Shown here: one piece after another, positions 26,177 through 34,620 of the stretch
Position numbering within the stretch: the first letter of the stretch is position 1
Layout: each line of letters starts with the position of its first letter
Source: Lactococcus termiticola
Lineage (GTDB): Bacteria; Bacillota; Bacilli; Lactobacillales; Streptococcaceae
Assembly: GCF_003116835.1 (NCBI RefSeq)
Contig: NZ_BFFO01000006.1
Coordinates: 1-64,000, forward strand
Direction: 5' to 3'
Length of the DNA: 64,000 nucleotides
Made by a program: the position numbers and the translations under genes
Notes under the pieces: model-generated
What the model saw: only the letters and a program-made list of their open reading frames with translations
What the model was told of the DNA's origin: nothing
Databases searched by the model: none

Positions 26177-26932
26177 ATGAAAGCGAAACGTATCGAGGAA
26201 ATCGAACGCTTTATTCTAGAACAAGGAAGCGTTTCTTATAAGGAACTCGAAGAAAAATTTCAGGTTTCTATGAACACGCTCAGGCGTGACATCAATGAGC
26301 TCACACTTTCGGGCAAGATTGAAAAGGTCTATGGGGGCGTGAAAAGCCTGCACAATGCCCTCTTAGACTATACGTTCAGGAACCGCATCCAGGCTGACGC
26401 CAAGGCTCAAATCGGCAGACTCGCAGCAAGCCTGATCCAGGAGGATGACATTATCTTCATCGACTCAGGGACGACGACCAGCCAGATGCTCCCCTATATT
26501 GACAAGACCATCAACTGCACGATCTTGACCAATAATCTTGATGTGGTTGACTTTTTTACCCAGCTTCCAAATTTTCGTCTCATCCTGATTGGGGCCATCT
26601 ACAAGCACAGCACCCGCTCTTTTGTCGAGCTCTCACCCAGCCAGGACCTGACCAATATCAATATCAACAAGGCCTTCATGGCCGCCACCGGTGTCAGCCT
26701 TGAAAACGGCCTGAGCAATTCTGACTCCCTCGAGCAACGCATCAAGCAAAACATCTGCCAGAAGAGCCACGAAATCTATCTTTTGGCCGACCACTCCAAA
26801 TTTGACCACACCACACTAATGACCTATGCAGAACTGGACGAAATCCAGGCCATCATCACAGACCAACAGCCTCCTCAGGCCTACCAAGACTTCTTTGATG
26901 AGCACGGGATTGGGGTGTTGACGGCAAAATAA
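26177..26932 (+). CDS. iolR: DeoR-family transcriptional regulator, probable IolR
   Basis: A 251-residue repressor: N-terminal HTH (YKELEEKFQVSMNTLRRDINEL, about residues 20-41) with the DeoR GKIEKVYGGVKS segment, then the sugar-phosphate sensor domain with FIDSGTTTSQML near residue 95 and LLADHSKFDHTT near 210. Divergent from iolA across 187 bases. By family knowledge DKGP would be the inducer. Its own -10 TATAAT is at 26144-26149 and GAGGT precedes the ATG. Confidence 0.88.
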   Translation: MKAKRIEEIERFILEQGSVSYKELEEKFQVSMNTLRRDINELTLSGKIEKVYGGVKSLHNALLDYTFRNRIQADAKAQIGRLAASLIQEDDIIFIDSGTTTSQMLPYIDKTINCTILTNNLDVVDFFTQLPNFRLILIGAIYKHSTRSFVELSPSQDLTNININKAFMAATGVSLENGLSNSDSLEQRIKQNICQKSHEIYLLADHSKFDHTTLMTYAELDEIQAIITDQQPPQAYQDFFDEHGIGVLTAK

Positions 26933-26959
26933 AAAGAGCCTGCCCAGGCTCTTTTTTTC
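26931..26959. terminator. Bidirectional terminator between iolR and the SPFH gene
   Basis: AAAAAGAGCCTG / CAGGCTCTTTTTTT with a 2-base loop, flanked by A and T runs on both sides, between two convergent genes. Confidence 0.9.
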
Positions 26960-26965
26960 ACTTTC

Positions 26966-27856
26966 TTATTTTCCCGCCTTAATCGCCGCCAAAATCTGCG
27001 TCCGGAGATCATCCGACCCTTCTGCCCCGCCAGGCAGGAAGATGGTAGAATTACCACCTACTGCAAACTGGTTGAGCGTGTCCAGGTATTGGTTGGTCAG
27101 AAGAATCGACATGATTTGCTCTTCAGTGAGCGAGACACCGGTGTTCTTCATCTCGATGATTTGCTGGGCCAGGCCGTCTACGATGGCCTTCCGTTGCTCG
27201 GCAATCCCGACCCCACGCAGGCGGTCTTTTTCAGCTTCGGCTTCAGCGGCGGTCACGACTTGGATTTTGTTGGCATTGGCCAGCATCTGGGCCGCATCCT
27301 GCTTCCGTTGGGCCGCATTGATGTCATTCATCGACTGCTTGACTTCAGCATCCGGCTCGACCTTGGTAATCAGGGTTTTGACGATGATATAGCCATAGGT
27401 CGACATCTCCTCAGCGACCGTCTTTTGGACTTCCAGGGCAATTTCATCTTTTTTCTCAAAGAGCTCATCGAGCGTCAACTTAGGCACTGAAGAACGCAAG
27501 GCATCTTCAATATAGGCCTTGATTTGCTCGCCAGGATTGCTTAGCTTGTAGTAGGCATCCTTGATGTTGTTTTCGTTGACCCGGTATTGCGAAGCGATGT
27601 TCATGGTCACAAAGACATTGTCGCTGGTCTTGGTCTCGACCAGCATCTCATTTTGCAGGAGTCTCAGCTGGATGCGGGCAGCAATCCGATCAATTCCCCA
27701 AGGAAACTTAAGATGGAAGCCAGCACTCGCCGTCGATTGATACTTGCCGAGTCGCTCAATGATGACCACAGTTTGCTGTTTGACTGTAAAAAACAGCGTG
27801 CTCAGGCTGGTCAAGATGACCAACAAGATGATGAACAAAATAATAAGAATGATCAT
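26966..27856 (-). CDS. SPFH/Band 7 (stomatin-like) membrane protein
   Basis: Start at ATG 27856, preceded by AAAGGAGA; an upstream open stretch has no ribosome site. The 296-residue protein has one N-terminal membrane helix (MIILIILFIILLVILTSL) and an SPFH domain with QTVVIIERLGKYQ and RLQLRLLQNEMLVETKT, followed by a long coiled coil rich in Ala, Gln and Glu (about 175-230). Family members form membrane microdomain scaffolds. It is transcribed alone in this window. Confidence 0.9.
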   Translation of the reverse strand: MIILIILFIILLVILTSLSTLFFTVKQQTVVIIERLGKYQSTASAGFHLKFPWGIDRIAARIQLRLLQNEMLVETKTSDNVFVTMNIASQYRVNENNIKDAYYKLSNPGEQIKAYIEDALRSSVPKLTLDELFEKKDEIALEVQKTVAEEMSTYGYIIVKTLITKVEPDAEVKQSMNDINAAQRKQDAAQMLANANKIQVVTAAEAEAEKDRLRGVGIAEQRKAIVDGLAQQIIEMKNTGVSLTEEQIMSILLTNQYLDTLNQFAVGGNSTIFLPGGAEGSDDLRTQILAAIKAGK

Positions 27857-27993
27857 ATATTCTCCTTTTTTCTTGCCACTTTTGGACAAGTCTGCTTAAT
27901 TTTATTATATCATCTTTTGAAAGCACTCTTCCATTTTTGGAAGAAAAAAAGGCTTTTTAGAAGCCCTAAATATAAAAAGCTTTCTTTCGCTCC

Positions 27994-28113
27994 GGAATTT
28001 CTGGTAAATCACTGTGAGGCCGCAAGCAGACAGCTTCGCTATCTCATTGCTAAATGGCGAGCCCTTGCGGTCTCGCCATTTGCCTTATGTCACAGTGATT
28101 TACCAGAAATTCC
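27994..28113 (-). repeat. Junction-fold intergenic element, copy 4
   Basis: A 24-bp perfect closing stem (27994-28017 with 28090-28113; core TTTCTGGTAAATCACTG). On the minus strand it encloses ATAAGGCAA, hairpin AAATGGCGAG / CTCGCCATTT, TTAGCAATG, hairpin GATAGCGAAGCTGTC and GCTTGCGGCC. It lies in the 304-base gap downstream of the DUF3013 gene in sense orientation; the rest of the gap shows nothing else. Confidence 0.88.
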
Positions 28114-28160
28114 TCCGCTAGAGTCTGTGATTTTTATGGTTCAAATTAACTCTTATACCA

Positions 28161-28823
28161 TTAAAATCCCTTCGGAATATAATAATGAAACATCTTCCCA
28201 GCATACTGCAAGAAGGGAGGACGGATATAACCGATTTCCTCGACGGTTGCACGCAATTCTTCGATGTTGTAGCTCGACACCCGGATGAAATTGTCACACT
28301 CAGAAACAGTTGTGAGCTCAGAGGCGTCCCGGATGTACTCAAAGTCGCCTTCCAAAGTCAAGGGCTTCATCAAAATCTTATCGTCCGCTTCTTGCAAAAA
28401 ATACTGAGGGAAAATCTGAGAAACCTCAAAGATCAGCTCTGTATCAATCGCCCGGGGAAACTCGCTAAAGACCAGGGCTTCTTCCTGGTCATTCAGATAA
28501 GAATAGCCAAAGGACTGTCCAGAGATATTCAGGCGGATAAAGCGGTATTGCTCGGCTCCAGGCTTGCCTTCCAGCTGAAAATCAGGATTTTCCTGAAACA
28601 TGTCCAAAGCCTTCGACATCTCAAAATAATAATCGGTCGCATCCTTCGGCGACTTCTTTTGATAGAGCTCAGCAAAATAGGCGTTCAACACGCTGGCTGG
28701 CGGTGTGGCAAGGAGTCGCTTGTCAGCCTCGTCATCCAGCTGGGCCAGGCGGTTCTCCAAAAAGACCTTGTCCTGGGCCATAAAGCCCCCATATTTCATT
28801 GCTAAATCCAACCAATTTGCCAT
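28161..28823 (-). CDS. DUF3013-family protein
   Basis: A 220-residue soluble acidic protein from ATG 28823 (a GTG four codons upstream is possible). It resembles the streptococcal DUF3013 family, whose genes lie in the miaA-rnz neighbourhood. It contains AVFSEFPRAIDTELIFEVSQIFPQYFL-type sequence (partial) and a C-terminal RPPFLQYAGKMFHYYIP. Function unknown. It nearly abuts miaA, so it is probably co-transcribed. Confidence 0.75.
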   Translation of the reverse strand: MANWLDLAMKYGGFMAQDKVFLENRLAQLDDEADKRLLATPPASVLNAYFAELYQKKSPKDATDYYFEMSKALDMFQENPDFQLEGKPGAEQYRFIRLNISGQSFGYSYLNDQEEALVFSEFPRAIDTELIFEVSQIFPQYFLQEADDKILMKPLTLEGDFEYIRDASELTTVSECDNFIRVSSYNIEELRATVEEIGYIRPPFLQYAGKMFHYYIPKGF

Positions 28824-28827
28824 TATC

Positions 28828-29718
28828 TTACTCACTCTCTAAAAAATTTTTTACTGCCGGCATCAGATTTTGAGCCGGATAGGCCCTATCAAACACGTCA
28901 TAAAAATCTACCTGCATCCGGTTCTTAAACCAGGTCAGCTGACGTTTAGCATAACGCCTCGAATTTCGCTTGACCAGCTCAACGGCCTCATCCAGACTGA
29001 TTTCTCCCCGAAAATAAGGGAAGAACTCCTTGTAGCCGATGCCCTTGGATGCCTGGGCTTCCGGAGCCTTTTGATAAAGTCCCTCTGCCTCGGCCAGCAG
29101 GCCGGCCGTCATCATCAGCTCGACCCGCTGATTGATCCGATCGTAGAGCAGTTCCCGGTCGGCCGTCAGGCCTAGTAGCTTAAAGTCATAGGCTGAGCCC
29201 TGATTTTCAAGCTGACTTCCAAATTTGGAAATTTCCAATGCCCGGATGGCCCGCCTCCGGCTAAACTCGGCCAGCTCGATGCCTGCTGATTCAAGCCGGA
29301 CCTGTAAGTCCTCGTCAAGCAAGGCCTCCAGCTCCTGCCTCAGGGCCATCATGTCGTCATGGCCTGATTGGCCACCCAGATGATAGCCTTCAATCAGGGC
29401 CTGGAGATAGAGACCCGTCCCTCCCACGATAATCGGGACTTTACCTCGTGAGAGAATATCAGCAATCAGCAGATTGGCCTCTGTCACAAAGTCATGGGCT
29501 GAAAAATTCTCGTCCAGATTTCTCACATCAATCAAGTGATGGACCGCCATCGCCCGTTCTTCAGGCGTCGCCTTGGCGGTCCCAATATCTAGGCCCCGGT
29601 AGACCTGCTGGGAGTCGCCCGAGATAATCTCGCCATCAAAGGCCTGGGCAAGCTGAATCCCCAGGGCAGTCTTGCCGACCGCCGTCGGCCCCAAGACCAC
29701 TAATACTTGATTCCTCAT
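28828..29718 (-). CDS. miaA: tRNA dimethylallyltransferase
   Basis: Start at ATG 29718 with AAAGGAAA before it; 296 residues. It adds a dimethylallyl group to A37 of tRNAs reading UNN codons. The P-loop GPTAVGKTALG is near residue 7, followed by GDSQQVYRGLDIGTAK near 35 and GGTGLYLQALIEGY near 95, and the C-terminal RRYAKRQLTWFKNR. All are family signatures. Confidence 0.96.
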   Translation of the reverse strand: MRNQVLVVLGPTAVGKTALGIQLAQAFDGEIISGDSQQVYRGLDIGTAKATPEERAMAVHHLIDVRNLDENFSAHDFVTEANLLIADILSRGKVPIIVGGTGLYLQALIEGYHLGGQSGHDDMMALRQELEALLDEDLQVRLESAGIELAEFSRRRAIRALEISKFGSQLENQGSAYDFKLLGLTADRELLYDRINQRVELMMTAGLLAEAEGLYQKAPEAQASKGIGYKEFFPYFRGEISLDEAVELVKRNSRRYAKRQLTWFKNRMQVDFYDVFDRAYPAQNLMPAVKNFLESE

Positions 29719-29785
29719 GACATTTCCTTTTTTTCCCATAAATAGTTTATAATAAAATTATAACACAACTTAAGGGAGGAAAGAG

Positions 29786-29956
29786 ATGAGCAAATCATTT
29801 ATTGGCGGTTTTGTCGCAGGTGGCCTCGCGGTCATCATAGTAATCGCAACCGCCGGCGGACTCTACAAGGCGAAGGTCATCGACCCGGTCGAAGAAAAAT
29901 GGAACTTTATCGAAGAAAACCGCAAGAAGGCTAAACGCAAGCGGATTGCACATTAA
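29786..29956 (+). CDS. DUF3042-family small membrane protein
   Basis: A 56-residue protein with AGGGAGGAAAG before its ATG: MSKSFIGGFVAGGLAV, one membrane helix to about residue 25, then KVIDPVEEKWNFIEENRKK and a basic end RKRIAH. The helix plus the IDPVEEK...IEENRKKA pattern is typical of the Lactobacillales DUF3042 family, often next to miaA. Function unknown. Divergent from miaA and with its own terminator. Confidence 0.85.
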   Translation: MSKSFIGGFVAGGLAVIIVIATAGGLYKAKVIDPVEEKWNFIEENRKKAKRKRIAH

Positions 29957-29981
29957 AAGGCTTATCACAAAGCCTTTTTTT
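29955..29981. terminator. Terminator of the DUF3042 gene, shared with 29980 gene
   Basis: AAGGCTT / AAGCCTT with a 6-base loop followed by T7 on the plus strand; on the minus strand it is followed by TTTT only, and it overlaps the stop of the convergent oxidoreductase gene. Confidence 0.85.
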
Positions 29982-30921
29982 AATTTCTAAAATCGAGAAT
30001 CATTTTTCCTTTTTCATCACTCGCCAGTGCCTGCTTGATGTCAGTAAAAGGAAGGACGCGCACATCCTGGTTAATGACAAGCTCCCCCTTTTGGACTAAG
30101 CCAATGATGTCAGCCATCTTCTCCTGAAAAGCTTCGGGGCTATGCTTTGCCAACCAATAACGGAGGTGAAAGAGGCCCTGCTTAATAGGTAATTCCGAAA
30201 TCTCCGCCCAGTCGACCTGCTCGCCAGAGAGAAGGCCAAGGGCCTGGAAATGCCCGCCGGACTTGACCTGCTTAGCTAGACTCGTGCCGACCTCACCGCC
30301 CACACAGTCGACGACTGCATCAAACTGAAGGCCTTTGGCATCCGTCAGAACAGCCTTGGCCCCGAGCTCGTAGAGCTCCTTATCATGCGACGAATTACGG
30401 ACGATGGCATAGTAGTCAAAGCCCATCGTCTTCGCCAGCTGGGCAAAGCACTTGCCGATCGCTGAGGCTCCTGCCGTCACGGCCAGCTTCTTTCCCGGCT
30501 GAAGCTGAAAGACTTCATTGACCAAAAGATAGGCTGTCAGGGGATTAATGTAGAGCTGGCTGGCGGAGAGGTCATCCAGCTCGTCAGGAATCATCACCGC
30601 ATAGTCTGCCTCGCAGACGACCTCCTCCTGCCAGGTCCCTTCGCCCTCCAAAGGGAGGACACGCTTGCCCAGGAGATCGCTCGAGAGGCCTGGACCGACT
30701 TCTAGCACCAGGCCGACACCCTCGTAGCCTGCGATGGCTGGAAGTGGCGTCCGGTGGCGGTAGGCTCCTGTGACGGGGATGAGGTCTGAAGGGTTGACTG
30801 GGGCGAGGAGCATTTGGACCCGGAGCTGTGCATATTTCAGGGGGCTCCGTTCTCTTGCCCTGATTTCTAGGACCTCCCTTGGCTCTCCAAAACTCTCGTA
30901 GCCGATACTTTTATAGGTCAT
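29980..30921 (-). CDS. MDR-family NAD(P)H oxidoreductase (quinone/enoyl reductase-like)
   Basis: A 313-residue zinc-free medium-chain dehydrogenase. The N-terminal LLAPVNPSDLIPVTGAY and GYEGVGLVLEVGPG, and the Rossmann VTAGASAIGKCFAQLAKTMG near residue 150, fit the quinone oxidoreductase / mitochondrial trans-2-enoyl-CoA reductase branch. Substrate unknown. Its ATG overlaps the rnmV end by 11 bases, so it is the last gene of a tatD-rnmV-oxidoreductase operon. Confidence 0.85.
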   Translation of the reverse strand: MTYKSIGYESFGEPREVLEIRARERSPLKYAQLRVQMLLAPVNPSDLIPVTGAYRHRTPLPAIAGYEGVGLVLEVGPGLSSDLLGKRVLPLEGEGTWQEEVVCEADYAVMIPDELDDLSASQLYINPLTAYLLVNEVFQLQPGKKLAVTAGASAIGKCFAQLAKTMGFDYYAIVRNSSHDKELYELGAKAVLTDAKGLQFDAVVDCVGGEVGTSLAKQVKSGGHFQALGLLSGEQVDWAEISELPIKQGLFHLRYWLAKHSPEAFQEKMADIIGLVQKGELVINQDVRVLPFTDIKQALASDEKGKMILDFRN

Positions 30922-31471
30922 TGCGATAACCTCTCATAAGCTCCTCAACCCGCTCCAGAGCAATTCCAAACATATTCAACCGCTTCAAAAGTTGCTTGCC
31001 GTTGGCATAGCCGATTCTCAGCTCATGGCAGAGATACTCTCGTCGTTGCCGACTGTCAGAAGCCATGACCAGGCCAAAGCTTATCAAATCCGTCTGGCTC
31101 AGGCCTTCTGCATGATGACCGGAGGTATTGACTGCCTCAAAAGCCCGCTCCAGGGCCTCAAAGTCAGCATGCTCAACACCGAGCGAACCCTGCTTTTTAG
31201 GCCGACCTTCATCTCGCTGGATAAAGGCGTGCTGGGCATCAGGGACCGCAGACATGATGATTTTACGGATTCGTTCACCCTGAAAATCCGGGTCAGTAAA
31301 GACAATCAGCCCTCGACTTGCCTGCAAGCGTTTGAGGCGTTCAAGGTCTTGCTCATCAATCGAGCTCCCACCCGTTTCATAGGTCATACAATCGTAAAAA
31401 CGCTTGAGATTTGCCGTGTCATCACGCCCTTCAACGACGATGACCTGGTCAATTTTTTTCTTGTCCGCCAT
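30911..31471 (-). CDS. rnmV: Ribonuclease M5
   Basis: A 186-residue TOPRIM nuclease that makes the final cuts in 5S rRNA maturation. The N-terminal VVEGRDDTANLKRF supplies the catalytic Glu and FTDPDFQGERIRKII the DxD-type acidic motif. GGAGG inside the end of tatD precedes its ATG with a 3-base intergenic gap. Confidence 0.95.
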   Translation of the reverse strand: MADKKKIDQVIVVEGRDDTANLKRFYDCMTYETGGSSIDEQDLERLKRLQASRGLIVFTDPDFQGERIRKIIMSAVPDAQHAFIQRDEGRPKKQGSLGVEHADFEALERAFEAVNTSGHHAEGLSQTDLISFGLVMASDSRQRREYLCHELRIGYANGKQLLKRLNMFGIALERVEELMRGYRNDL

Positions 31472-31474
31472 CGG

Positions 31475-32248
31475 TCAGTCCTCCAGACCAAAGATTTTCA
31501 GGCTGTTTTGATAGGTCGCCTCAGCCACTTCTTCGACTGAAATCCCTCTGATTTCCGCTAGCTTTTGGACGACATAGTGCGTATAGCCTGGCGTGTTTTC
31601 CTTGCCTCGAAAAGGCACAGGCGTCAGATAAGGAGCATCGGTCTCGACCAAAATCCTGTCCAGTGGCAATCGGCCTGCAGCCTCCTGGATATCCGTTGCC
31701 TTCTTAAAAGAGACCACACCAGAAAAACTAATCATCATCCCCAGCTCTGCAAAGGCCTCGGCATCATCGTAGCTCCCTGAAAAAGAGTGCATGATGGCAC
31801 CAGCCGGGCCAACCCCTTCTGACTTGATGATGTCGTAGGTATCTGCCAATGCATCCCGAGTGTGGACCTGGAAAGGGACACCAGCTTCTTTAGAGAGCTG
31901 AATCTGCCGGCGGAAGACCTCTTCCTGACGATCCTTTGACTCGACCATCCAATGATAATCCAGACCAATCTCGCCAAGGGCAATGACCTTGGTCTGTTTC
32001 AGTTTCTCCTTCAGATAGCTTTCTGCCTTATCATCAAATTGCCCCGCATCATCAGGATGCCAGCCAATCGTCGCATAAACTTCTGGAAATTTGTGAGCCA
32101 GCTCAATGGCTTTATCATTCAGCTCAAAATTACTGCCGACAACGTTCATTTTGACGACGGAGAGTTCAGCAGCTTTTTGGATTTCTTCTGCTTCGCGGTG
32201 GAGGAAGGGTTTATCGTTGAGGTGGGTGTGTGAGTCGAAAATTTTCAT
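31475..32248 (-). CDS. TatD family metal-dependent deoxyribonuclease
   Basis: Start at ATG 32248, because the family begins MKIFDSHTHL and the longer frame crosses the promoter. The 257-residue TIM-barrel hydrolase shows DSHTHL (metal site), ALGEIGLDYHW near residue 90, VHTRDA near 125, HSFSGS near 150 and ETDAPYLTP near 200. No ribosome site is present; the mRNA is probably leaderless. First gene of the operon with rnmV. Confidence 0.92.
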   Translation of the reverse strand: MKIFDSHTHLNDKPFLHREAEEIQKAAELSVVKMNVVGSNFELNDKAIELAHKFPEVYATIGWHPDDAGQFDDKAESYLKEKLKQTKVIALGEIGLDYHWMVESKDRQEEVFRRQIQLSKEAGVPFQVHTRDALADTYDIIKSEGVGPAGAIMHSFSGSYDDAEAFAELGMMISFSGVVSFKKATDIQEAAGRLPLDRILVETDAPYLTPVPFRGKENTPGYTHYVVQKLAEIRGISVEEVAEATYQNSLKIFGLED

Positions 32249-32255
32249 ATTCCAT

Positions 32256-32264
32256 ATTATAGCA
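32256..32264 (-). promoter_or_regulatory. tatD extended -10, 7 nt before the ATG
   Basis: Minus strand TGCTATAAT with TATAAT at 32256-32261 and seven bases to the start codon. Transcription would start at about the ATG. Confidence 0.65.
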
Positions 32265-32576
32265 TTTTTCGTATTTTTCTCCACGGCACTTTGGCCTTTG
32301 GGGCTTATTGGTAAAGAAGGGGAAGAACTTGACCTCCTCAAAGAATAAATATAGCATATGACTAAAGATTGGGTTAATGGATGCCGTTACAGAACCTTTA
32401 TGCAGTGTAAAAAGCAGCCCTCCCTGCCAAAACATTTGATATCATGTCACTAAAGACCCACTGAACACTGCGATAGTCAGCTCCCTCAGTGGCTTTTCTT
32501 ATGTCAAATTCAGCAAGGGACTTTATCTCCAGCTTCTAGCCGTAAAAAAGAAAAAAGCCCTCAGGCCTGTTCTCGC
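32265..32576. other. Intergenic region without a recognised gene
   Basis: About 310 bases between the tatD promoter and the 32577 gene. It holds one hairpin, CCACTGA (32458-32464) / TCAGTGG (32486-32492), followed by CTTTTCTT on the plus strand, and a short imperfect GC hairpin with T run at 32550-32575 that may end the minus-strand gene. No convincing reading frame or ribosome site is seen. Confidence 0.5.
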
Positions 32577-33107
32577 TTAAAGCTCATAATGCTGTTGCTT
32601 CAACATCGAAGGATAAATATTCTTCGCCTTGTTCAGCTCTTCCTTCTTCTTTTCGATGTCTTCAGTAATCTCAACAGAAAAATTTTCCATCAGTGTCCGG
32701 GCATCCTTGAAGATATAACCGCCGTTTTTCAGGTCCTGCTCATCATCAAAGACACTCAGATGATAAGAAAGGCTCTTGAAAAATTCTGTCATGTAGTAGG
32801 CAGGGATGTAGAGATTATACATCGACGTATAGTTCTTCAAGAAGTTATAGTCATAGAAGGGAATCTTGACGTCGCTCGTCGGATTGATGAATTCCTTGTC
32901 GGCATCGGTAATCGGTCGGTTCAAGACCTCAATCATCTTCTGATTCAAGATATTACGGACCTCAATCTCACGCAGGAGCTTCTCGATGGTCAACCGCTTT
33001 TTATAGCGGTTTTCGTCGTATTTCTTGTAAATCCAAATGCCGGCAACCAAGGCCCAGGCACCGATGATCATTCCAAAAAGGACGGCTAACATAATTTCTG
33101 CATTCAT
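32577..33107 (-). CDS. Hypothetical membrane-anchored protein, 176 residues
   Basis: One N-terminal membrane helix (about residues 5-27, MLAVLFGMIIGAWALVAGIWIY split over two halves), then a charged cytoplasmic domain predicted mostly helical: a basic start (KKYDENRYKKRLTIEKLL), a Tyr/Phe-rich middle (residues 85-120), and a C-terminal coiled-coil-like stretch EDIEKKKEELNKAK. I do not recognise the family. TATAAT lies seven bases before the ATG. It is divergent from clpP. Confidence 0.7.
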   Translation of the reverse strand: MNAEIMLAVLFGMIIGAWALVAGIWIYKKYDENRYKKRLTIEKLLREIEVRNILNQKMIEVLNRPITDADKEFINPTSDVKIPFYDYNFLKNYTSMYNLYIPAYYMTEFFKSLSYHLSVFDDEQDLKNGGYIFKDARTLMENFSVEITEDIEKKKEELNKAKNIYPSMLKQQHYEL

Positions 33108-33172
33108 GTCCCTAATTATAACACGCTATCCCGCATTTTCAAAGGCATTTTAGGAAATTGAAAATCTTTTTG

Positions 33173-33202
33173 TTTGACCTTTTTTGACCTTTTGATTATA
33201 AT
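33173..33202 (+). promoter_or_regulatory. clpP promoter with overlapping CtsR operator
   Basis: TTTGACC-TTT-TTTGACC (33173-33189) is the exact complement of the CtsR heptad repeat GGTCAAA-N3-GGTCAAA. The -35 TTGACC (33174-33179), a 17-base spacer and TATAAT (33197-33202) make the promoter, so CtsR binding would cover the -35. This is standard heat-shock control of clpP in low-G+C Gram-positives. AAGGAG precedes the gene. Confidence 0.92.
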
Positions 33203-33239
33203 GAATTTATAAATTGTTAATGAAAATAAGGAGATTCTT

Positions 33240-33842
33240 ATGGGATACTTAATACCTACTGTCATCGAACAATCAAGCCGGGGCGAGCGCGCTTATGACA
33301 TCTACTCACGGCTCTTGAAGGACCGCATCATCATGCTCCAGGGCGAAGTCAACGACGGGATGGCCAATGCCATCATCGCCCAGCTCCTCTTCCTCGATGC
33401 CCAAGACAACAGCAAAGACATCTACCTCTATGTCAACACACCCGGTGGCTCAGTCTCTGCCGGCCTTGCCATTGTCGACACCATGAACTTCATCAAGTCT
33501 GATGTCCAGACCATCGTCATGGGGATGGCTGCTTCTATGGGGACCATCATCGCCTCAAGCGGTGCCAAGGGCAAACGCTTCATGTTGCCAAATGCTGAAT
33601 ACCTCATTCACCAGCCCATGGGAGGTGTCCGCCCAGGTGCCCAACAGACTGAAATCGCCATCGTTGCTGAAAGCATCCTGAAGACTCGTAACCGCCTCGA
33701 AAAAATCCTCTCAGATAACTCAGGCCAATCCATCGAAAAAATCCACGCCGACGCAGAACGCGACTACTGGATGGACGCCAAGGAAACACTGGAATATGGC
33801 TTTATTGATGAGATTATGGAGAATAATGCATTGAAGGACTAG
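33240..33842 (+). CDS. clpP: ATP-dependent Clp protease proteolytic subunit
   Basis: A 200-residue serine protease subunit that forms the ClpP tetradecamer and degrades unfolded or tagged proteins with ClpX, ClpC or ClpE. Catalytic residues are visible: Ser99 in MGMAASMG, His124 in [10 protein letters not shown], and Asp175 in AERDYW. The N-terminal [22 protein letters not shown] is nearly invariant in the family. CtsR-controlled. Confidence 0.97.
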   Translation: MGYLIPTVIEQSSRGERAYDIYSRLLKDRIIMLQGEVNDGMANAIIAQLLFLDAQDNSKDIYLYVNTPGGSVSAGLAIVDTMNFIKSDVQTIVMGMAASMGTIIASSGAKGKRFMLPNAEYLIHQPMGGVRPGAQQTEIAIVAESILKTRNRLEKILSDNSGQSIEKIHADAERDYWMDAKETLEYGFIDEIMENNALKD

Positions 33843-33894
33843 GGCTTTGCGGAGTTCTTTATATAACTCACTAGACTAAAACTAGGCAGGAGTG

Positions 33895-33967
33895 TAGTGA
33901 AGGCAATTCTGAAAAGCACTGTGAAATATTCAAAAGGCGAGCCCGCAAGGGCTCGCCTTTTAACAAT
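33895..33967 (+). repeat. Junction-fold element, copy 5 (left half only)
   Basis: AATTCTGAAAAGCACTGTGA matches the left arm of copies 3, 8 and 9, followed by hairpin AAAAGGCGAGCCC / GGGCTCGCCTTTT and TAACAAT; the second hairpin and right arm are absent. The surviving hairpin, with its flanking A and T runs, can act as the clpP terminator. The rest of the 267-base gap before spx holds only the spx promoter and leader. Confidence 0.75.
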
Positions 33968-34029
33968 ATCTTAAAAGATAAGTTTTATGAAAAAAGTTAG
34001 AAAAAGGTCTTTTTTTGCCACCTCCTTTG

Positions 34030-34082
34030 TGCTATAATATAATAATCCTATGCCCACAAAGCTGGTCTGGCCCAGCTCTGGC
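34030..34082 (+). promoter_or_regulatory. spx extended -10 and leader hairpin
   Basis: TGCTATAAT (TATAAT at 34033-34038) opens a leader of about 65 bases that contains AGCTGG / CCCAGCT (34060-34077). The hairpin lies well before the ribosome site AAGGAGAG and its role is unknown. Confidence 0.5.
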
Positions 34083-34109
34083 TACATTAAATTTTAATAA
34101 GGAGAGTGT

Positions 34110-34508
34110 ATGCTTACTATCTATACCGCCCCATCTTGCACCAGTTGCAAGAAGGCGAAAAGTTGGTTGTCACAACATCATATCAACTTTAACGAACGCA
34201 ATATCATCGCTAATCCACTCTCAGTAGATGAAGTCACTAAAATTTTAGAAAAATGTGACGACGGTGTTGAAGGCTTGGTATCAAGCCGCAATCGCTTCGT
34301 AAAGACCCTGGGCGTTGACTTTGAAGACCTTTCAATGACAACCGCCATCAAGATTATTTCTGAAAACCCCCAAATTCTTCGCCGGCCGATCATCATGGAT
34401 GACAAACGCCTCCATGTCGGCTACAACGAAGAAGAAATCCGCACCTTCTTGCCTCGCACAGTCCGGATGCTGGAAAATGGCGGACAACGTCTGCGTTCAG
34501 CCATTTAA
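34110..34508 (+). CDS. spx: Spx-family transcriptional regulator
   Basis: A 132-residue ArsC-fold protein that binds the alpha subunit of RNA polymerase and redirects it under disulfide stress. The redox CTSC switch is at residues 10-13 and the RRPIIMD motif near residue 92. The C-terminal end LENGGQRLRSAI is as expected. AAGGAGAG precedes the ATG. Being next to clpP may be meaningful, as ClpXP degrades Spx in relatives. Confidence 0.94.
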   Translation: MLTIYTAPSCTSCKKAKSWLSQHHINFNERNIIANPLSVDEVTKILEKCDDGVEGLVSSRNRFVKTLGVDFEDLSMTTAIKIISENPQILRRPIIMDDKRLHVGYNEEEIRTFLPRTVRMLENGGQRLRSAI

Positions 34509-34524
34509 TCTTTTGGAATTATTG

Positions 34525-34542
34525 GAGCCTTGGCTCTTTTTT
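34525..34542 (+). terminator. First spx terminator
   Basis: GAGCC / GGCTC with a 2-base loop and T6, 17 bases after the spx stop. Confidence 0.75.
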
Positions 34543-34549
34543 CTTTATC

Positions 34550-34584
34550 AAAAAACTCTGCCGAAAGATTTGGCAGAGTTTTTT
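34550..34584. terminator. Bidirectional terminator between spx and gnd
   Basis: AAAAAACTCTGCC / GGCAGAGTTTTTT with a 9-base loop, symmetrical A and T runs, between convergent genes. Confidence 0.9.
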
Positions 34585-34620
34585 ATCAGATTTTATATTC
34601 AGGGTTTGAAGTCAACTGAA

